Shown here: positions 34,726 to 43,964 of the stretch, in pieces
Numbering within the stretch: the first letter of the stretch is position 1
Layout of the letters: each line of letters begins with the position of its first letter
From: Aureimonas mangrovi
GTDB taxonomy: Bacteria; Pseudomonadota; Alphaproteobacteria; Rhizobiales; Rhizobiaceae
DNA: 64,000 bases
Reading direction: 5' to 3'
Assembly: GCF_014058705.1 (NCBI RefSeq)
Contig: NZ_CP059692.1
Coordinates: forward strand, 873,001 to 937,000
The notes under the pieces: model-generated
Seen by the model: the letters and a program-made list of their open reading frames with translations, nothing else
Database searches by the model: none
What the model was told of the DNA's origin: nothing
Translations under genes and position numbers: made by a program

Positions 34726-34822
34726 AGCGTTTTCGAAGGGCGGTTCCCTAAAGTCAGGCCATCCGAACGACAGGATTGGTCGTCGGGAGTTGATTTACAA
34801 ACCGGACTGTAAGGAGTTCCCA

Positions 34823-35002
34823 ATGTCCAAGCTTTTCGCTCGCTTCCGTAAGAACGAGAAGGGCGCCACCGCCATCGAATACGGCCTCATCGCCGCTCTG
34901 ATCTCCGTCGGCATCATCGGTGCCGCCGTTACGATCGGCGACGAGATCGCCGGTGCGTTCGGCGACGTTCGCGACGGCATCCAAGAGGGCCGCGCCGAGT
35001 AA
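34823..35002 (+). CDS. flp: Flp/Fap pilin component (major pilin)
   Basis: A 59-residue type IVb prepilin. The processing motif is KGATAIEYGLIAALISVGIIG, with cleavage after Gly14 and the conserved Glu and Tyr of the Flp motif, followed by the single hydrophobic assembly helix. AAGGAG precedes the ATG by 7 nt. It is the structural subunit of the tight-adherence pilus encoded by the following cpa genes. The promoter region carries a CtrA-type box. Confidence 0.95.
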   Translation: MSKLFARFRKNEKGATAIEYGLIAALISVGIIGAAVTIGDEIAGAFGDVRDGIQEGRAE

Positions 35003-35117
35003 GCATATACGTGGCGTAGCACGGTCCGGTGGGCGTGAGTTTGCTTGCAGCAGCTCGCGCCTTCCGGTGCTCAATCAAAGCGGCTCATGTAGTTGCGAGA
35101 AAAGGGGGATGATTCCC

Positions 35118-35348
35118 ATGTCACGCCGAAGCCTATCGGATGTGTCCTCTGTCCGCCCTTCGTCTCGCAGCTTTATGCATGGCGGGTTTGCGCCATGTCG
35201 TTTTGCCAGGGATCGCTCTGGCGCGACCGCCATCGAATACGGCCTCATTTGCGCCCTTATAAGCGGAGCGATCGTCTTGGTCGCAGTGTCGCTAGGGGAC
35301 AATCTCGACTTTCGCTACGGGGAAGTCGTGAACGCGCTGACCCAGTAG
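35118..35348 (+). CDS. Second Flp family pilin with long N-terminus
   Basis: A protein of about 76 residues with the Flp motif SGATAIEYGLICALISGAIV preceded by an unusually long leader of about 38 residues containing SRSFMHGGFAPCRFARDR. The start is uncertain: ATG 35118 has GGGG 9 nt upstream, ATG 35109 is too close to it, and ATG 35175 would give a normal leader. It is probably a minor pilin or a pseudopilin co-expressed with the major pilin 115 nt upstream. Confidence 0.8.
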   Translation: MSRRSLSDVSSVRPSSRSFMHGGFAPCRFARDRSGATAIEYGLICALISGAIVLVAVSLGDNLDFRYGEVVNALTQ

Positions 35349-35361
35349 ACCCGGCTCTCAC

Positions 35362-35853
35362 ATGCTTATCGCGCTCGCCTTCATCCTCCTTATGTTCTGG
35401 GCGATGGCGTCCGACATCGCTTCGATGACCATTTCCAACCGTCTTTGTCTCGCGCTGGCGGCCGTCTTTCCGTTCGCGGCACTCGCCTACGGTCTTTCCT
35501 CGACCGAGATCGGCGTCCATGCGCTGACCGGCGCGCTCGCGCTCGCGCTCACCTTCGCGCTGTTCTCGCTGAACTGGATGGGTGGTGGCGACGCCAAGCT
35601 GATCGCCGCGACCGCGCTATGGTTCGGGCCGACGCAGGATCTCTCGAACTACCTCCTCTTCGCCTCGCTGATCGGCGGCGCGCTGACGCTGTTCATCCTT
35701 GTGGCACGCGCCGTGCGCCAGCCGACGACCGGCCTCGTCTTCCTCGACCGCCTGCTGACGCCTTCCGTCGGCATCCCTTACGGCGTCGCCCTTGGTTCGG
35801 CGGCGATCGCGGTTTTCCTGACGGGCAGGTGGGGGCAGTCGCTCGGCCTTTGA
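35362..35853 (+). CDS. cpaA: Prepilin peptidase CpaA (A24 family)
   Basis: A 163-residue membrane peptidase that cleaves Flp prepilins. The two catalytic aspartates are visible in MASDIASMTISN (Asp18) and MGGGDAKLIAA. About five membrane helices are present. It lacks the N-methylating domain, as expected for the short TadV/CpaA form. It starts 13 nt after the second pilin gene. Confidence 0.94.
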   Translation: MLIALAFILLMFWAMASDIASMTISNRLCLALAAVFPFAALAYGLSSTEIGVHALTGALALALTFALFSLNWMGGGDAKLIAATALWFGPTQDLSNYLLFASLIGGALTLFILVARAVRQPTTGLVFLDRLLTPSVGIPYGVALGSAAIAVFLTGRWGQSLGL

Positions 35854-35909
35854 AGCTTGTGGCAATCCTGCGTCGACTAAAAGGCGACGTTCAAAGGTGT
35901 AGGGCTTCG

Positions 35910-35924
35910 TTAACCATACATTGA
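35910..35924. promoter_or_regulatory. CtrA-like box upstream of cpaB
   Basis: TTAA (35910-35913), seven bases CCATACA, then TTGA (35921-35924): one mismatch from TTAA-N7-TTAA. It lies 64 bp before the cpaB ATG in a 134-bp gap, so cpaB may have its own CtrA-responsive promoter. Confidence 0.4.
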
Positions 35925-35987
35925 GGGTTTGCGCTCCATAACCGGCATCGTCGGATTGACGTATGGTCAGGTGGAGCGAGAAGCACG

Positions 35988-36791
35988 ATGAGCCTAGCGC
36001 GCGTGGCGGTCTTCGGGGTCGCAATACTCGCAGCGGCCGGCGCCGGTTTCGTCGCCCTCCAGATGACCGCTCCGTCGCCCGAGCCGGTGCTTCTCGCCGA
36101 CGCACCGTCCGAGCCGGCCATCCGTCTGACCGAGGTGCTCGTCACCGCAAAGGACGTGCCGATGGGCGCGCCGGTTGATGCGGTGCTCGCCTGGCAGAAC
36201 TGGCCTGCGGACGGGGTGGGCGACACGCTCATCCGCCGCGAGGCGCGGCCCGACGCAATCGCCGAGCTCCAGGGCTCCGTGGCGCGCCAGAGCTTCTTTG
36301 CCGGCGAACCGGTGCGCGAGGCAAAGCTCGTCAAGTCCGACCGCGGCTTCATGTCCGCGATCCTGCCGAGCGGCAAGCGCGCCATTGCCATCCAGATCGC
36401 GGCCGATACATCGGCGGGCGGCTTCATCCTGCCCAACGACCATGTCGACGTCATCATGTCACGGCAGCTGGAGAGCGGTCGCGTCGATACCGAGACGGTC
36501 CTGCGTAACCTGCGGGTCCTCGCGATCGACCAGACCGTCGAGGACAAGGACGGCGAGCGCGTCGTGGTCGGCTCAACCGCCACCATCGAGGTCGACCCCA
36601 GTCAGGCCGAGGCTTTGACCGCGGCCCAGCGGATGGCCGACCGTCTGGTCCTCTCTCTGCGCTCGCTCAGCGATTCCGTGCCCGGCTCGCCCGGCTATGC
36701 CGCTTTCCTGCTGGAGCAGGAAAGCCCGCAGAATGCTCGCATCCGCCTCGTCCGCTACGGGCAGGCGAGCGACATCACAACCCGCAACTGA
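35988..36791 (+). CDS. cpaB: Flp pilus assembly protein CpaB
   Basis: A 267-residue protein with an N-terminal membrane anchor (VAVFGVAILAAAGAGFVAL) and the SAF/RcpC domains: VLVTAKDVPMGAPVDAVLAW, then SGKRAIAIQIAADTSAGGFILPNDHVDVIM and VLRNLRVLAIDQTV. CpaB/RcpC works with the secretin CpaC in the outer-membrane complex. It is the first gene of the cpaB-cpaF run, and the gap to cpaC is 12 nt. Confidence 0.95.
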   Translation: MSLARVAVFGVAILAAAGAGFVALQMTAPSPEPVLLADAPSEPAIRLTEVLVTAKDVPMGAPVDAVLAWQNWPADGVGDTLIRREARPDAIAELQGSVARQSFFAGEPVREAKLVKSDRGFMSAILPSGKRAIAIQIAADTSAGGFILPNDHVDVIMSRQLESGRVDTETVLRNLRVLAIDQTVEDKDGERVVVGSTATIEVDPSQAEALTAAQRMADRLVLSLRSLSDSVPGSPGYAAFLLEQESPQNARIRLVRYGQASDITTRN

Positions 36792-36803
36792 CGGACGATC
36801 ACG

Positions 36804-38381
36804 ATGCGGCTCCGCCACTCCCTTCCGATCGCCCGTCTTATGCTCGCAGGCCTCGCCGCTGCGGTCGTCGCGCCGACCGCGCCCGGCTTCGCGCAGGAAA
36901 GCGTCGTGCAGATCACGCGCCCCCAGCAGACGGTCTCGCTCGGGCTCGACAAGTCCAAGGTCATCGACCTGCCCCGCGATGCGCACGACATCCTCGTCGC
37001 CAATCCGGCGGTCGCCGACGCGGTAACGCGCACGGCGCGGCGCATCTACATCTTCGGGAAGCGGGTCGGGCAGACGAACATCTTCGTCTTCGATGCGGAA
37101 GGCCGTGAGGTCGCCGTCCTCGATCTTCGCATCGAGCGCGACATTTCGGGCCTCGAATCGACGATCCGCCGCTTCCTGCCGAACTCGCAGGTGCGCGCCG
37201 AGATGCTGAACGACAACGTCGTGCTGACCGGCACGGTGCTGACCTCGCAGGATGCCGCACAGGCCGTCCAGCTGGCGCAGATCTATGTGACGGGCGGCGA
37301 GGCGACGACGAGCCAGTACATCCAGTCCGTGTCCGGGCCCTCGAGCACCGCAGGTGGCGGCGGTGTCTCGCAGCTCGGCGAGCAGCGTCAGCGCTCGCAG
37401 ATCGTGAACCTCCTGCAGATCCAGGGCGAGGACCAGGTCACGCTGAAGGTGACCGTCGCCGAAGTCCAGCGCTCCGTCGTCAAGCAACTGGGCATTGACG
37501 GGGTCGGCGTCGGCTCGATCGATGGCGTCAGCTTCTCGGCGGCCTCCGACAATCCATTCGGCCTCGGCAACGCGATCTCCAGCACGGGCGCGGCGCTCTC
37601 TAACGGAGGCTCAAGCGGCAACGGCATTTCAGCGCAGTTGCGAGCCCTTGAACAGGCCGGCGTGATGCGCACGTTGGCCGAGCCGAGCCTGACCGCGATC
37701 TCGGGTGAAAGCGCGACCTTCAAGGTCGGCGGCGAGTTCACCGTGCCGCGCGGGCGCACTGTGACGCCCGATCGTCGGACCAACATCCGCAACGACCAAG
37801 GGCAGATCGTCGATACCGAGATCGAGGAAGGCACGGTCAACGTTCGGACGGAGCAGATCGACTACGGCATCGGCCTCGACTTCACCCCGGTCGTCCTCTC
37901 GCCCGGTCGCATCTCCCTGAAGGTTCGGACCGCTGTCTCCGAGCCAACCTTTGAAACCCCGTTCAACGCGAGCGGCGGCGCCGGCGTGAACTCGCTTTCG
38001 ATCATTGGCATCCGTCGGCGCCTCGCAGACACCACCGTCGAGCTTCCTTCCGGAGGCTCCATCGTCATCGCGGGCCTCGTGCGCGACGAGGTGCGGCAGG
38101 TCATTTCCGGCTACCCGGGGCTCTCCAAGCTGCCGATTCTCGGCACGCTGTTCAGGAGCCGGGACTTCCAGCGCTACGAGACCGAACTCGTCGTCATCGT
38201 CACGCCCTATCTCGTGCGTCCAGTCGCGCGGCAGGATCTCGCGCGCCCTGATGATGGCCTCGCCTTCACCTCGGACGGCTCGGCCAACTTCCTCGGCCGC
38301 ATCAACCGCGTCTATGGCGCGATGGAAACCTCCCTTCCTCCCGGCCGCTACAACGGCATCGTCGGATACATCTACAAATGA
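36804..38381 (+). CDS. cpaC: Flp pilus secretin CpaC
   Basis: A 525-residue secretin. After a signal peptide (ends GFAQ) comes the pilus N-terminal domain (VSLGLDKSKVIDLPRDAHDILVANPAVADAV), a BON-like domain (LPNSQVRAEMLNDNVVLTGTV) and the secretin core (LAEPSLTAISGESATFKVGGE, VPRGRT, LKVRTAVSEP, GFPGLSK-like YPGLSKLPILGTLFRSRDF, ELVVIVTPYLVRP). It forms the outer-membrane pore of the pilus. It overlaps cpaD by 4 nt. Confidence 0.96.
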   Translation: MRLRHSLPIARLMLAGLAAAVVAPTAPGFAQESVVQITRPQQTVSLGLDKSKVIDLPRDAHDILVANPAVADAVTRTARRIYIFGKRVGQTNIFVFDAEGREVAVLDLRIERDISGLESTIRRFLPNSQVRAEMLNDNVVLTGTVLTSQDAAQAVQLAQIYVTGGEATTSQYIQSVSGPSSTAGGGGVSQLGEQRQRSQIVNLLQIQGEDQVTLKVTVAEVQRSVVKQLGIDGVGVGSIDGVSFSAASDNPFGLGNAISSTGAALSNGGSSGNGISAQLRALEQAGVMRTLAEPSLTAISGESATFKVGGEFTVPRGRTVTPDRRTNIRNDQGQIVDTEIEEGTVNVRTEQIDYGIGLDFTPVVLSPGRISLKVRTAVSEPTFETPFNASGGAGVNSLSIIGIRRRLADTTVELPSGGSIVIAGLVRDEVRQVISGYPGLSKLPILGTLFRSRDFQRYETELVVIVTPYLVRPVARQDLARPDDGLAFTSDGSANFLGRINRVYGAMETSLPPGRYNGIVGYIYK

Positions 38382-39049
38382 CCCGGCTTCTCCTCCCGCT
38401 TCTCGCGCTCGGGCTTCTTTCGGGCTGCGCCAACGTCCACAACGTCGAGGTCGGGGCGGTGCCGGACGACTACCGCACCCGGCATCCGATCGTGGTGGGC
38501 GAAGGCGAGCGCACGCTCGACATCCCGGTGACGGCCTCCGATACCAAGCTGAACCACGGCGCACGCTCCCGGGTGGTGTCCTTCGCCTCGAGTTTCCGCC
38601 AGTCGAATGGGGCGGCGATGCGGGTGATGGTGCCCACCGGCGGCTTCAATGACGCGGCGAGTCGGCTGGCGGCGACGGACGTCGTCTCCACGCTGCGGGC
38701 CGAGGGCGTGCCACACGACCGCATCCTCGTCACGCCCTATCCGGCATCGGACGTCTCGGGCCCGGTGCCGATCAAGCTCGCCTACTCCACGCTCCAGGCG
38801 AGTGTCGCTCCGTGCGGGCGCTGGCCGGAAGACCTCGGCAACACGCACGACAACAGGAACTACTTCAATTTCGGCTGCGCCTCGCAGTCCAATCTCGCGG
38901 CGCAGATCGCGGACCCGCGCGACCTCCTGTCGCCACGCGGCATGAGCGAGATCGACGCCGAGCGCCGAACCACCGCGATCGAGCGCTATCGCGCCGGGCA
39001 GAACCCGTCGACACCGCCGAGAGGCAGCGAGGTGAACTACCAATGGTAG
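38378..39049 (+). CDS. cpaD: Flp pilus assembly lipoprotein CpaD
   Basis: A 223-residue lipoprotein with signal LALGLLSGC (Cys near 17). CpaD family features: RHPIVVGEGERTLDIPV, then VSTLRAEGVPHDRILVTPYPA and WPEDLGNTHDNRNYFNFGCASQSNLAAQIADPRDLL. It helps place the secretin complex. It overlaps cpaC by 4 nt and cpaE by 7 nt, so expression is coupled. Confidence 0.95.
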   Translation: MTRLLLPLLALGLLSGCANVHNVEVGAVPDDYRTRHPIVVGEGERTLDIPVTASDTKLNHGARSRVVSFASSFRQSNGAAMRVMVPTGGFNDAASRLAATDVVSTLRAEGVPHDRILVTPYPASDVSGPVPIKLAYSTLQASVAPCGRWPEDLGNTHDNRNYFNFGCASQSNLAAQIADPRDLLSPRGMSEIDAERRTTAIERYRAGQNPSTPPRGSEVNYQW

Positions 39050-40329
39050 CGGTGACGTCCTCCCATCTGGCGGGCGCCGACCTGCGCGACGAGGGCCTCG
39101 GCCACGAGGAGAGAACCCTCGCCGTGCTGCGCCCCGTGCCGCGCATCTCCGTCCAGGCCTTCTGCGAGAGCGAAGAGGTGCGCGCGGCCATCGAGCAGGC
39201 CGGGCAGGACCGGCGCATGGCCAAGGCGCATGTCCGCGTGCAGCAGGGGGGCATCCGTGCCGCGCTCGAGCACTATGCCGGCGCGCCGACGCCGAACCTG
39301 ATGATCCTGGAATCGCGGCTGGAGGCCACCGCCCTCCTGGCCGAGCTCGAGACGCTGTCCGAGGTCTGCGATCCGGGTTCGAAGGTCATCATCGTCGGGC
39401 ATCACAACGACATTTTCCTGTACCGCGAGCTGACGCGCCGGGGCATCTCCGAATATCTCGTCGCGCCGGTGCTCCTGTCCGACATCATCTCGATCATCTC
39501 CCAGATCTTCGTCGCACCGGACGCCGAACCCCTCGGGCGCACGCTGGCATTCGTCGGCGCCAAGGGTGGCGTCGGCTCATCCACGATCGCCCACAACGTC
39601 GCCTGGTCGATCGCGCGCCAGCTCTCCAGCGAGGTGTTGCTCGCCGATCTCGACTTGCCCTTCGGCACGGCCAACATCAATCTCGACCAGGACCCGGCTC
39701 AGGGCATCGCCGAGGCGCTTTTCTCGGCCGACCGCATGGACGACGCGCTGCTCGACAGGCTGCTCGCCAAATGCGCCGAACGCCTTTCGCTTCTCGCCGC
39801 CCCCTCGATCCTCGACCGCACCTACGACTTCCAGAGCGATGCCTTCGCAACGCTCATCGAGGCCGCGCAGCGCTCCACGCCTTTCGTGGTGCTGGACGTG
39901 CCGCACGGCTGGAACGACTGGACGCGCTCGGTTCTCACGCAGGCGGACGAGATCGTCATCACGGCGAGCTGCGATCTCGCCAATCTGCGCAACGCGAAGA
40001 ACCTCGTCGACACGCTGCGCAAGAGCCGCCCGAACGACCGTCCGCCGCGCCTGATCCTCAACCAGATCGGCGTGCCCAAGCGCCCGGAGATCGCGCCGGA
40101 CGAATTCCTCGACCCGCTCGGGCTGAGCGCGCTCGCCACGATCGGCTTCGAGCCGCAGCTCTTCGGAACGGCCGCCAACAACGGACGCATGCTGTCGGAG
40201 ACCGACGCCAAGCATCCCGTGAACGAGACCGTCTCCGGGATCGCCCGCGCGCTGACCGGCCGCGGCAACGAGAAGCGCGCAAAACGGACGGGCCGAGCGA
40301 GCCTCCTCGACCTCATCCGCCGGAAGTAA
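39043..40329 (+). CDS. cpaE: Pilus localisation ATPase CpaE (TadZ)
   Basis: A 428-residue MinD/ParA-like ATPase with an N-terminal pseudo-receiver domain (RISVQAFCESEEVRAAIEQ to about residue 150). The deviant Walker A is GAKGGVGSSTIAHNVAW; LLADLDLPFGTANINLDQDP and TPFVVLDVPHGWN follow. CpaE/TadZ sets the polar site of pilus assembly. The start at 39043 overlaps cpaD by 7 nt. Confidence 0.95.
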   Translation: MVAVTSSHLAGADLRDEGLGHEERTLAVLRPVPRISVQAFCESEEVRAAIEQAGQDRRMAKAHVRVQQGGIRAALEHYAGAPTPNLMILESRLEATALLAELETLSEVCDPGSKVIIVGHHNDIFLYRELTRRGISEYLVAPVLLSDIISIISQIFVAPDAEPLGRTLAFVGAKGGVGSSTIAHNVAWSIARQLSSEVLLADLDLPFGTANINLDQDPAQGIAEALFSADRMDDALLDRLLAKCAERLSLLAAPSILDRTYDFQSDAFATLIEAAQRSTPFVVLDVPHGWNDWTRSVLTQADEIVITASCDLANLRNAKNLVDTLRKSRPNDRPPRLILNQIGVPKRPEIAPDEFLDPLGLSALATIGFEPQLFGTAANNGRMLSETDAKHPVNETVSGIARALTGRGNEKRAKRTGRASLLDLIRRK

Positions 40330-40393
40330 CCGGCCCGGCGCTGCGTCCCTTCTCGGGGCGGCCGCCGCGAAGCCCTGACGAAAGTAGCGATCG

Positions 40394-41887
40394 ATGTTCG
40401 GAAAGCGCGGACAGGAGCCCGTCGTCGCAGCGCCAGCCCCCCGGCCGCAGGCGCCCGTTTCCGCGCCCGCGGCCCAGAGCGGGCCTCAGAGCGCGCCAAA
40501 ACCGGCTGCGGCACCGACGCCGGTGCCGGTGCCTGCGCGCGAGGCGTCCGCTGCGCCGCAGCCGGCCGCTGCTCCCGCGAATGCCCGGCCCGACAGCTAT
40601 TACGAGACGAAGACACGTGTCTTCGCCGCCCTGATCGACACGATCGACCTCTCCCAGCTCGCCCGCCTCGACACCGAGGCCGCGAAGGAGGAGATCCGCG
40701 ACATCGTCAACGACATCGTGGCGATCAAGAACTTCGCCATGACGATCGCGGAGCAGGAGGATCTGCTCTCCGACATCTGCAACGACGTCCTCGGCTACGG
40801 CCCGCTCGAGCCGCTTCTGGCGCGCGACGACATCGCCGACATCATGATCAACGGCTCGCGGCAGTCCTTCATCGAGGTCAACGGCAAGGTTCAGGAGGCG
40901 GGTATCCGCTTCCGCGACAACCAGCAGCTCCTCAACATCTGCCAGCGCATCGTGTCCCAGGTCGGCCGGCGCGTGGACGAGACCTCGCCGATCTGCGATG
41001 CGCGCCTGCCCGACGGCTCGCGCGTCAACGTCATCGCGCCGCCGCTCGCCATCGACGGGGCCGTCCTCACCATCCGCAAGTTCAAGAAGGACAAGCTGAC
41101 CCTCGACCAGCTCGTCAAATACGGGACGATCACGCCCGAGGGCGCGGCGATCCTCCAGATCATCGGCCGCGTCCGCTGCAACGTCGTCATTTCCGGCGGC
41201 ACGGGCTCGGGCAAGACGACGCTCCTGAACTGCCTGACGCGCTACATCGACGCCGACGAGCGCATCATCACCTGCGAGGACTCGGCCGAACTCCAGCTCC
41301 AGCAGCCTCACGTCGTGCGCCTCGAGACGCGCCCGCCCAACATCGAGGGCGAGGGCGAGATCACCATGCGCGATCTCGTCAAGAACTGCCTGCGCATGCG
41401 CCCCGAGCGCATCATCGTCGGCGAGGTGCGCGGCCCCGAGGTGTTCGATCTCCTGCAGGCGATGAACACCGGCCACGACGGCTCGATGGGCACGATCCAC
41501 TCCAACTCGCCGCGCGAGTGCCTGAACCGCATCGAATCCATGATCGCGATGGGCGGCTTCTCGCTGCCCGCGCGCACCGTGCGCGAGATCATCGTCGGCT
41601 CGGTGGACGTCATCGTGCAGGCCGCGCGCCTTCGCGACGGGTCGCGCCGCATCACCCACATCACCGAGGTTCTCGGGATGGAGGGCGACGTCATCATCAC
41701 GCAGGACCTGTTCGTCTACGACATCATGGGCGAGGACGCGCGCGGCAACCTCGTCGGCCGCCATCGCTCCACCGGCATCGGACGCCCGGCTTTCTGGGAC
41801 AAGGCGCGCTACTTCAACGAGGAGCAGCGCCTCGCCGCCGCCCTCGACGCCTCGGCCGCCCGCGAAGAGGAACTCGGCCTGTCATGA
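40394..41887 (+). CDS. cpaF: Pilus assembly ATPase CpaF (TadA)
   Basis: A 497-residue secretion ATPase. The first 70 residues are Pro/Ala-rich and disordered. The catalytic part has [19 protein letters not shown], Walker [15 protein letters not shown] (about residues 266-279), the Asp and His boxes [20 protein letters not shown] and Walker [13 protein letters not shown]. It powers pilin assembly and retraction with TadB and TadC. The stop overlaps tadB (ATGA). Confidence 0.96.
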   Translation: MFGKRGQEPVVAAPAPRPQAPVSAPAAQSGPQSAPKPAAAPTPVPVPAREASAAPQPAAAPANARPDSYYETKTRVFAALIDTIDLSQLARLDTEAAKEEIRDIVNDIVAIKNFAMTIAEQEDLLSDICNDVLGYGPLEPLLARDDIADIMINGSRQSFIEVNGKVQEAGIRFRDNQQLLNICQRIVSQVGRRVDETSPICDARLPDGSRVNVIAPPLAIDGAVLTIRKFKKDKLTLDQLVKYGTITPEGAAILQIIGRVRCNVVISGGTGSGKTTLLNCLTRYIDADERIITCEDSAELQLQQPHVVRLETRPPNIEGEGEITMRDLVKNCLRMRPERIIVGEVRGPEVFDLLQAMNTGHDGSMGTIHSNSPRECLNRIESMIAMGGFSLPARTVREIIVGSVDVIVQAARLRDGSRRITHITEVLGMEGDVIITQDLFVYDIMGEDARGNLVGRHRSTGIGRPAFWDKARYFNEEQRLAAALDASAAREEELGLS

Positions 41888-42885
41888 TGACCGCCATCCT
41901 CTTCGCGCTCCTGGCGGGCCTTTCGGTCGGCGCACTCCTCTATGCGCTTTTCCAACCTCGCATCGCGATGGAGAAGAACGCCAAGTCTCGCCTCACGCAG
42001 ATGAAAGGCGCGGAGACGGACGCCGTCTCCAAGCGCGCCGCGCGCGATCGGGTCGCCGAAGTCGCCAAGCGCCGGCGCAACCTCCAGGCTTCGCTGAAGG
42101 CCGTCGACGACAAGCAGAAGGCCCATTCCAAGGCGACGAACAAGGCCTCGATCGAGAAGCAGATCGCACAGGCCGGACTGGCGCTGTCGATGACCGGCTT
42201 CGTGCTTCTCAGCATCGGCGCCGGCCTCCTGTCGTTTCTGCTCGCAGTCCTGTTCGGGCTTTCGCTTCTCGTTGCGCTGGGGGCGGGCATCGTGGGCGGC
42301 TACGGTCTTCCGCGCCTGATCCTGTCGCGCCTGCGCAAGCGCCGGCAGCTCGCCTTCATCGAGGAATTCGCGAACGCGGTGGACCTCATCGTGCGCGGCA
42401 TCAAGTCCGGCCTGCCGCTGAACGACACGATGCGCATGATCGCCTCCGAGGCCAAGGAGCCCGTGCGCTCCGAGTTCAAGCGCGTGGTCGAGGCGCAGCA
42501 GATGGGCCTTTCGACGGCCGAGGCGGTGGACCGGCTCTACCAGAACATGCCTTTGTCGGAGACGAATTTCTTCTCCATCGTCATTTCGATCCAGGCGCAG
42601 GCCGGCGGCAATCTGTCCGAGGCACTCGGCAATCTCAGCCGCGTCCTGCGCGAGCGCAAGAAGATGAAGATGAAGATCCAGGCGATGTCGATGGAGGCTA
42701 AGGCTTCCGGCGGCATCATCGGCGCGCTTCCGGTGGTGGTGGCCGTCCTCGTCTGGCTGACGACGCCGGACTACATCGCCGTCCTTTTCACTTCGCTCAC
42801 CGGACAGATGATCCTCGCGGCCTCCGCGTTCTGGATGGCCGTGGGCGTCTTCGTGATGAAGCGCATGATCGCCTTCGATTTCTGA
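41884..42885 (+). CDS. tadB: Type II secretion system F family protein TadB
   Basis: A 333-residue inner-membrane platform protein with one N-terminal helix, a soluble segment, then the T2SSF domain (LAFIEEFANAVDLIVRGIKSG, MGLSTAEAVDRLYQNMP, ISIQAQAGGNLSEALGNLSR) and two C-terminal helices. It overlaps cpaF by 4 nt and is followed after 16 nt by tadC. Confidence 0.95.
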   Translation: MMTAILFALLAGLSVGALLYALFQPRIAMEKNAKSRLTQMKGAETDAVSKRAARDRVAEVAKRRRNLQASLKAVDDKQKAHSKATNKASIEKQIAQAGLALSMTGFVLLSIGAGLLSFLLAVLFGLSLLVALGAGIVGGYGLPRLILSRLRKRRQLAFIEEFANAVDLIVRGIKSGLPLNDTMRMIASEAKEPVRSEFKRVVEAQQMGLSTAEAVDRLYQNMPLSETNFFSIVISIQAQAGGNLSEALGNLSRVLRERKKMKMKIQAMSMEAKASGGIIGALPVVVAVLVWLTTPDYIAVLFTSLTGQMILAASAFWMAVGVFVMKRMIAFDF

Positions 42886-42901
42886 CGGGAAGGAACTGCG
42901 A

Positions 42902-43885
42902 ATGGATTTCCTTTCCTCGTTCGGCGTCTCGCCGCAGGCTGTCGTCGGCGTCCTCGTGGCGGTGGCCGTGTTCACGACGCTCGTCTCCGTCGCGATGCCG
43001 ATCATCGTGGGCAACCCGTTGAAGAGCCGAATGAAGGCGGTCGCGCTCGAGCGCGAACAGGTGCGCGCCCGCGAGCGAGCGCGCCTCAATGCGGAGAAGG
43101 AGACGCGAGGCGCGTCGCTTCGTCAGCGCGAGGAAGGCTTCGCCGCCAAGGTCGTCGCCGTGCTCGACCTCAAGAAGGCGCTGGCCGACGAGAAGACGAT
43201 CCAGAACCTGCGTGTCGCGGGCCTTCGCTCGAAGCGCGCGCTGACGATGTTTCTCTTCGCGCGCGTCGTGCTCTCGCTCGCCTTCCTCGTCCTCGGCGCG
43301 CTCTACATCTTCGGTCTCGGCCTCTTGGCGGAAAGTCCGTTCATGCTGCGCCTCGCCGTCTGTGTCGGCGTCGGCTATGCGGGCTTCTACGCGCCGATCA
43401 TCTACGTCTCGAACCTCAAGTCCAAGCGCATCCTGTCCATCACGCGCGCCTGGCCGGACGCGCTGGACCTGCTCCTCATCTGCGTGGAATCGGGCAACTC
43501 CATCGAGGCGGCCTTTCGGCGCGTGGCCGACGAGATCGGTATCCAGTCCGTCCCGCTGGCCGAGGAGCTGGTACTCCTTACCGCCGAACTCTCCTACCTG
43601 CCCGAACGCCGGCAGGCCTACGAGAACTTGACCCAGCGCACGGGCCTGGAGGCGGTTCGTTCGGTTTGCATGGCGCTGATCCAGGCCGAGCGCTACGGCA
43701 CGCCGCTCGGCACCGCGCTTCGCACGCTCTCCCAGGAGAACCGCGACGCGCGCATGAACCTTGCCGAGAAGAAGGCGGCCGCCCTGCCGCCCAAGCTGAC
43801 GGTGCCGATGATCGTCTTCTTCCTGCCTGTGCTCTTCGCCGTGATCATCGGCCCGGCGATCATCCAGACCGTCGGCATGCCCTGA
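42902..43885 (+). CDS. tadC: Type II secretion system F family protein TadC
   Basis: A 327-residue platform protein paralogous to TadB, with a membrane helix near residues 13-33, a basic linker, two helices, and the T2SSF domain (AWPDALDLLLICVESGNSIEA, YGTPLGTALRTLSQENRD, AALPPKLTVPMIVFFLPVLF). It is the last plus-strand gene of the pilus operon and is followed by a strong terminator. Confidence 0.95.
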   Translation: MDFLSSFGVSPQAVVGVLVAVAVFTTLVSVAMPIIVGNPLKSRMKAVALEREQVRARERARLNAEKETRGASLRQREEGFAAKVVAVLDLKKALADEKTIQNLRVAGLRSKRALTMFLFARVVLSLAFLVLGALYIFGLGLLAESPFMLRLAVCVGVGYAGFYAPIIYVSNLKSKRILSITRAWPDALDLLLICVESGNSIEAAFRRVADEIGIQSVPLAEELVLLTAELSYLPERRQAYENLTQRTGLEAVRSVCMALIQAERYGTPLGTALRTLSQENRDARMNLAEKKAAALPPKLTVPMIVFFLPVLFAVIIGPAIIQTVGMP

Positions 43886-43912
43886 TCGACTTCCGCGTGC
43901 ATGAAAAGAGAA

Positions 43913-43939
43913 GGGCCCGGCAGCGATGCCGGGCCCTTT
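43913..43939. terminator. Bidirectional intrinsic terminator after tadC
   Basis: GGGCCCGGCA pairs perfectly with TGCCGGGCCC around GCGA, followed by TTT on the plus strand; the plus-strand bases before the stem are purine-rich, giving a pyrimidine tail on the minus strand. It separates the convergent tadC and tadD-like genes. Confidence 0.8.
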
Positions 43940-43964
43940 CTCCGTTCGGTGCCGGGATGGGTCG

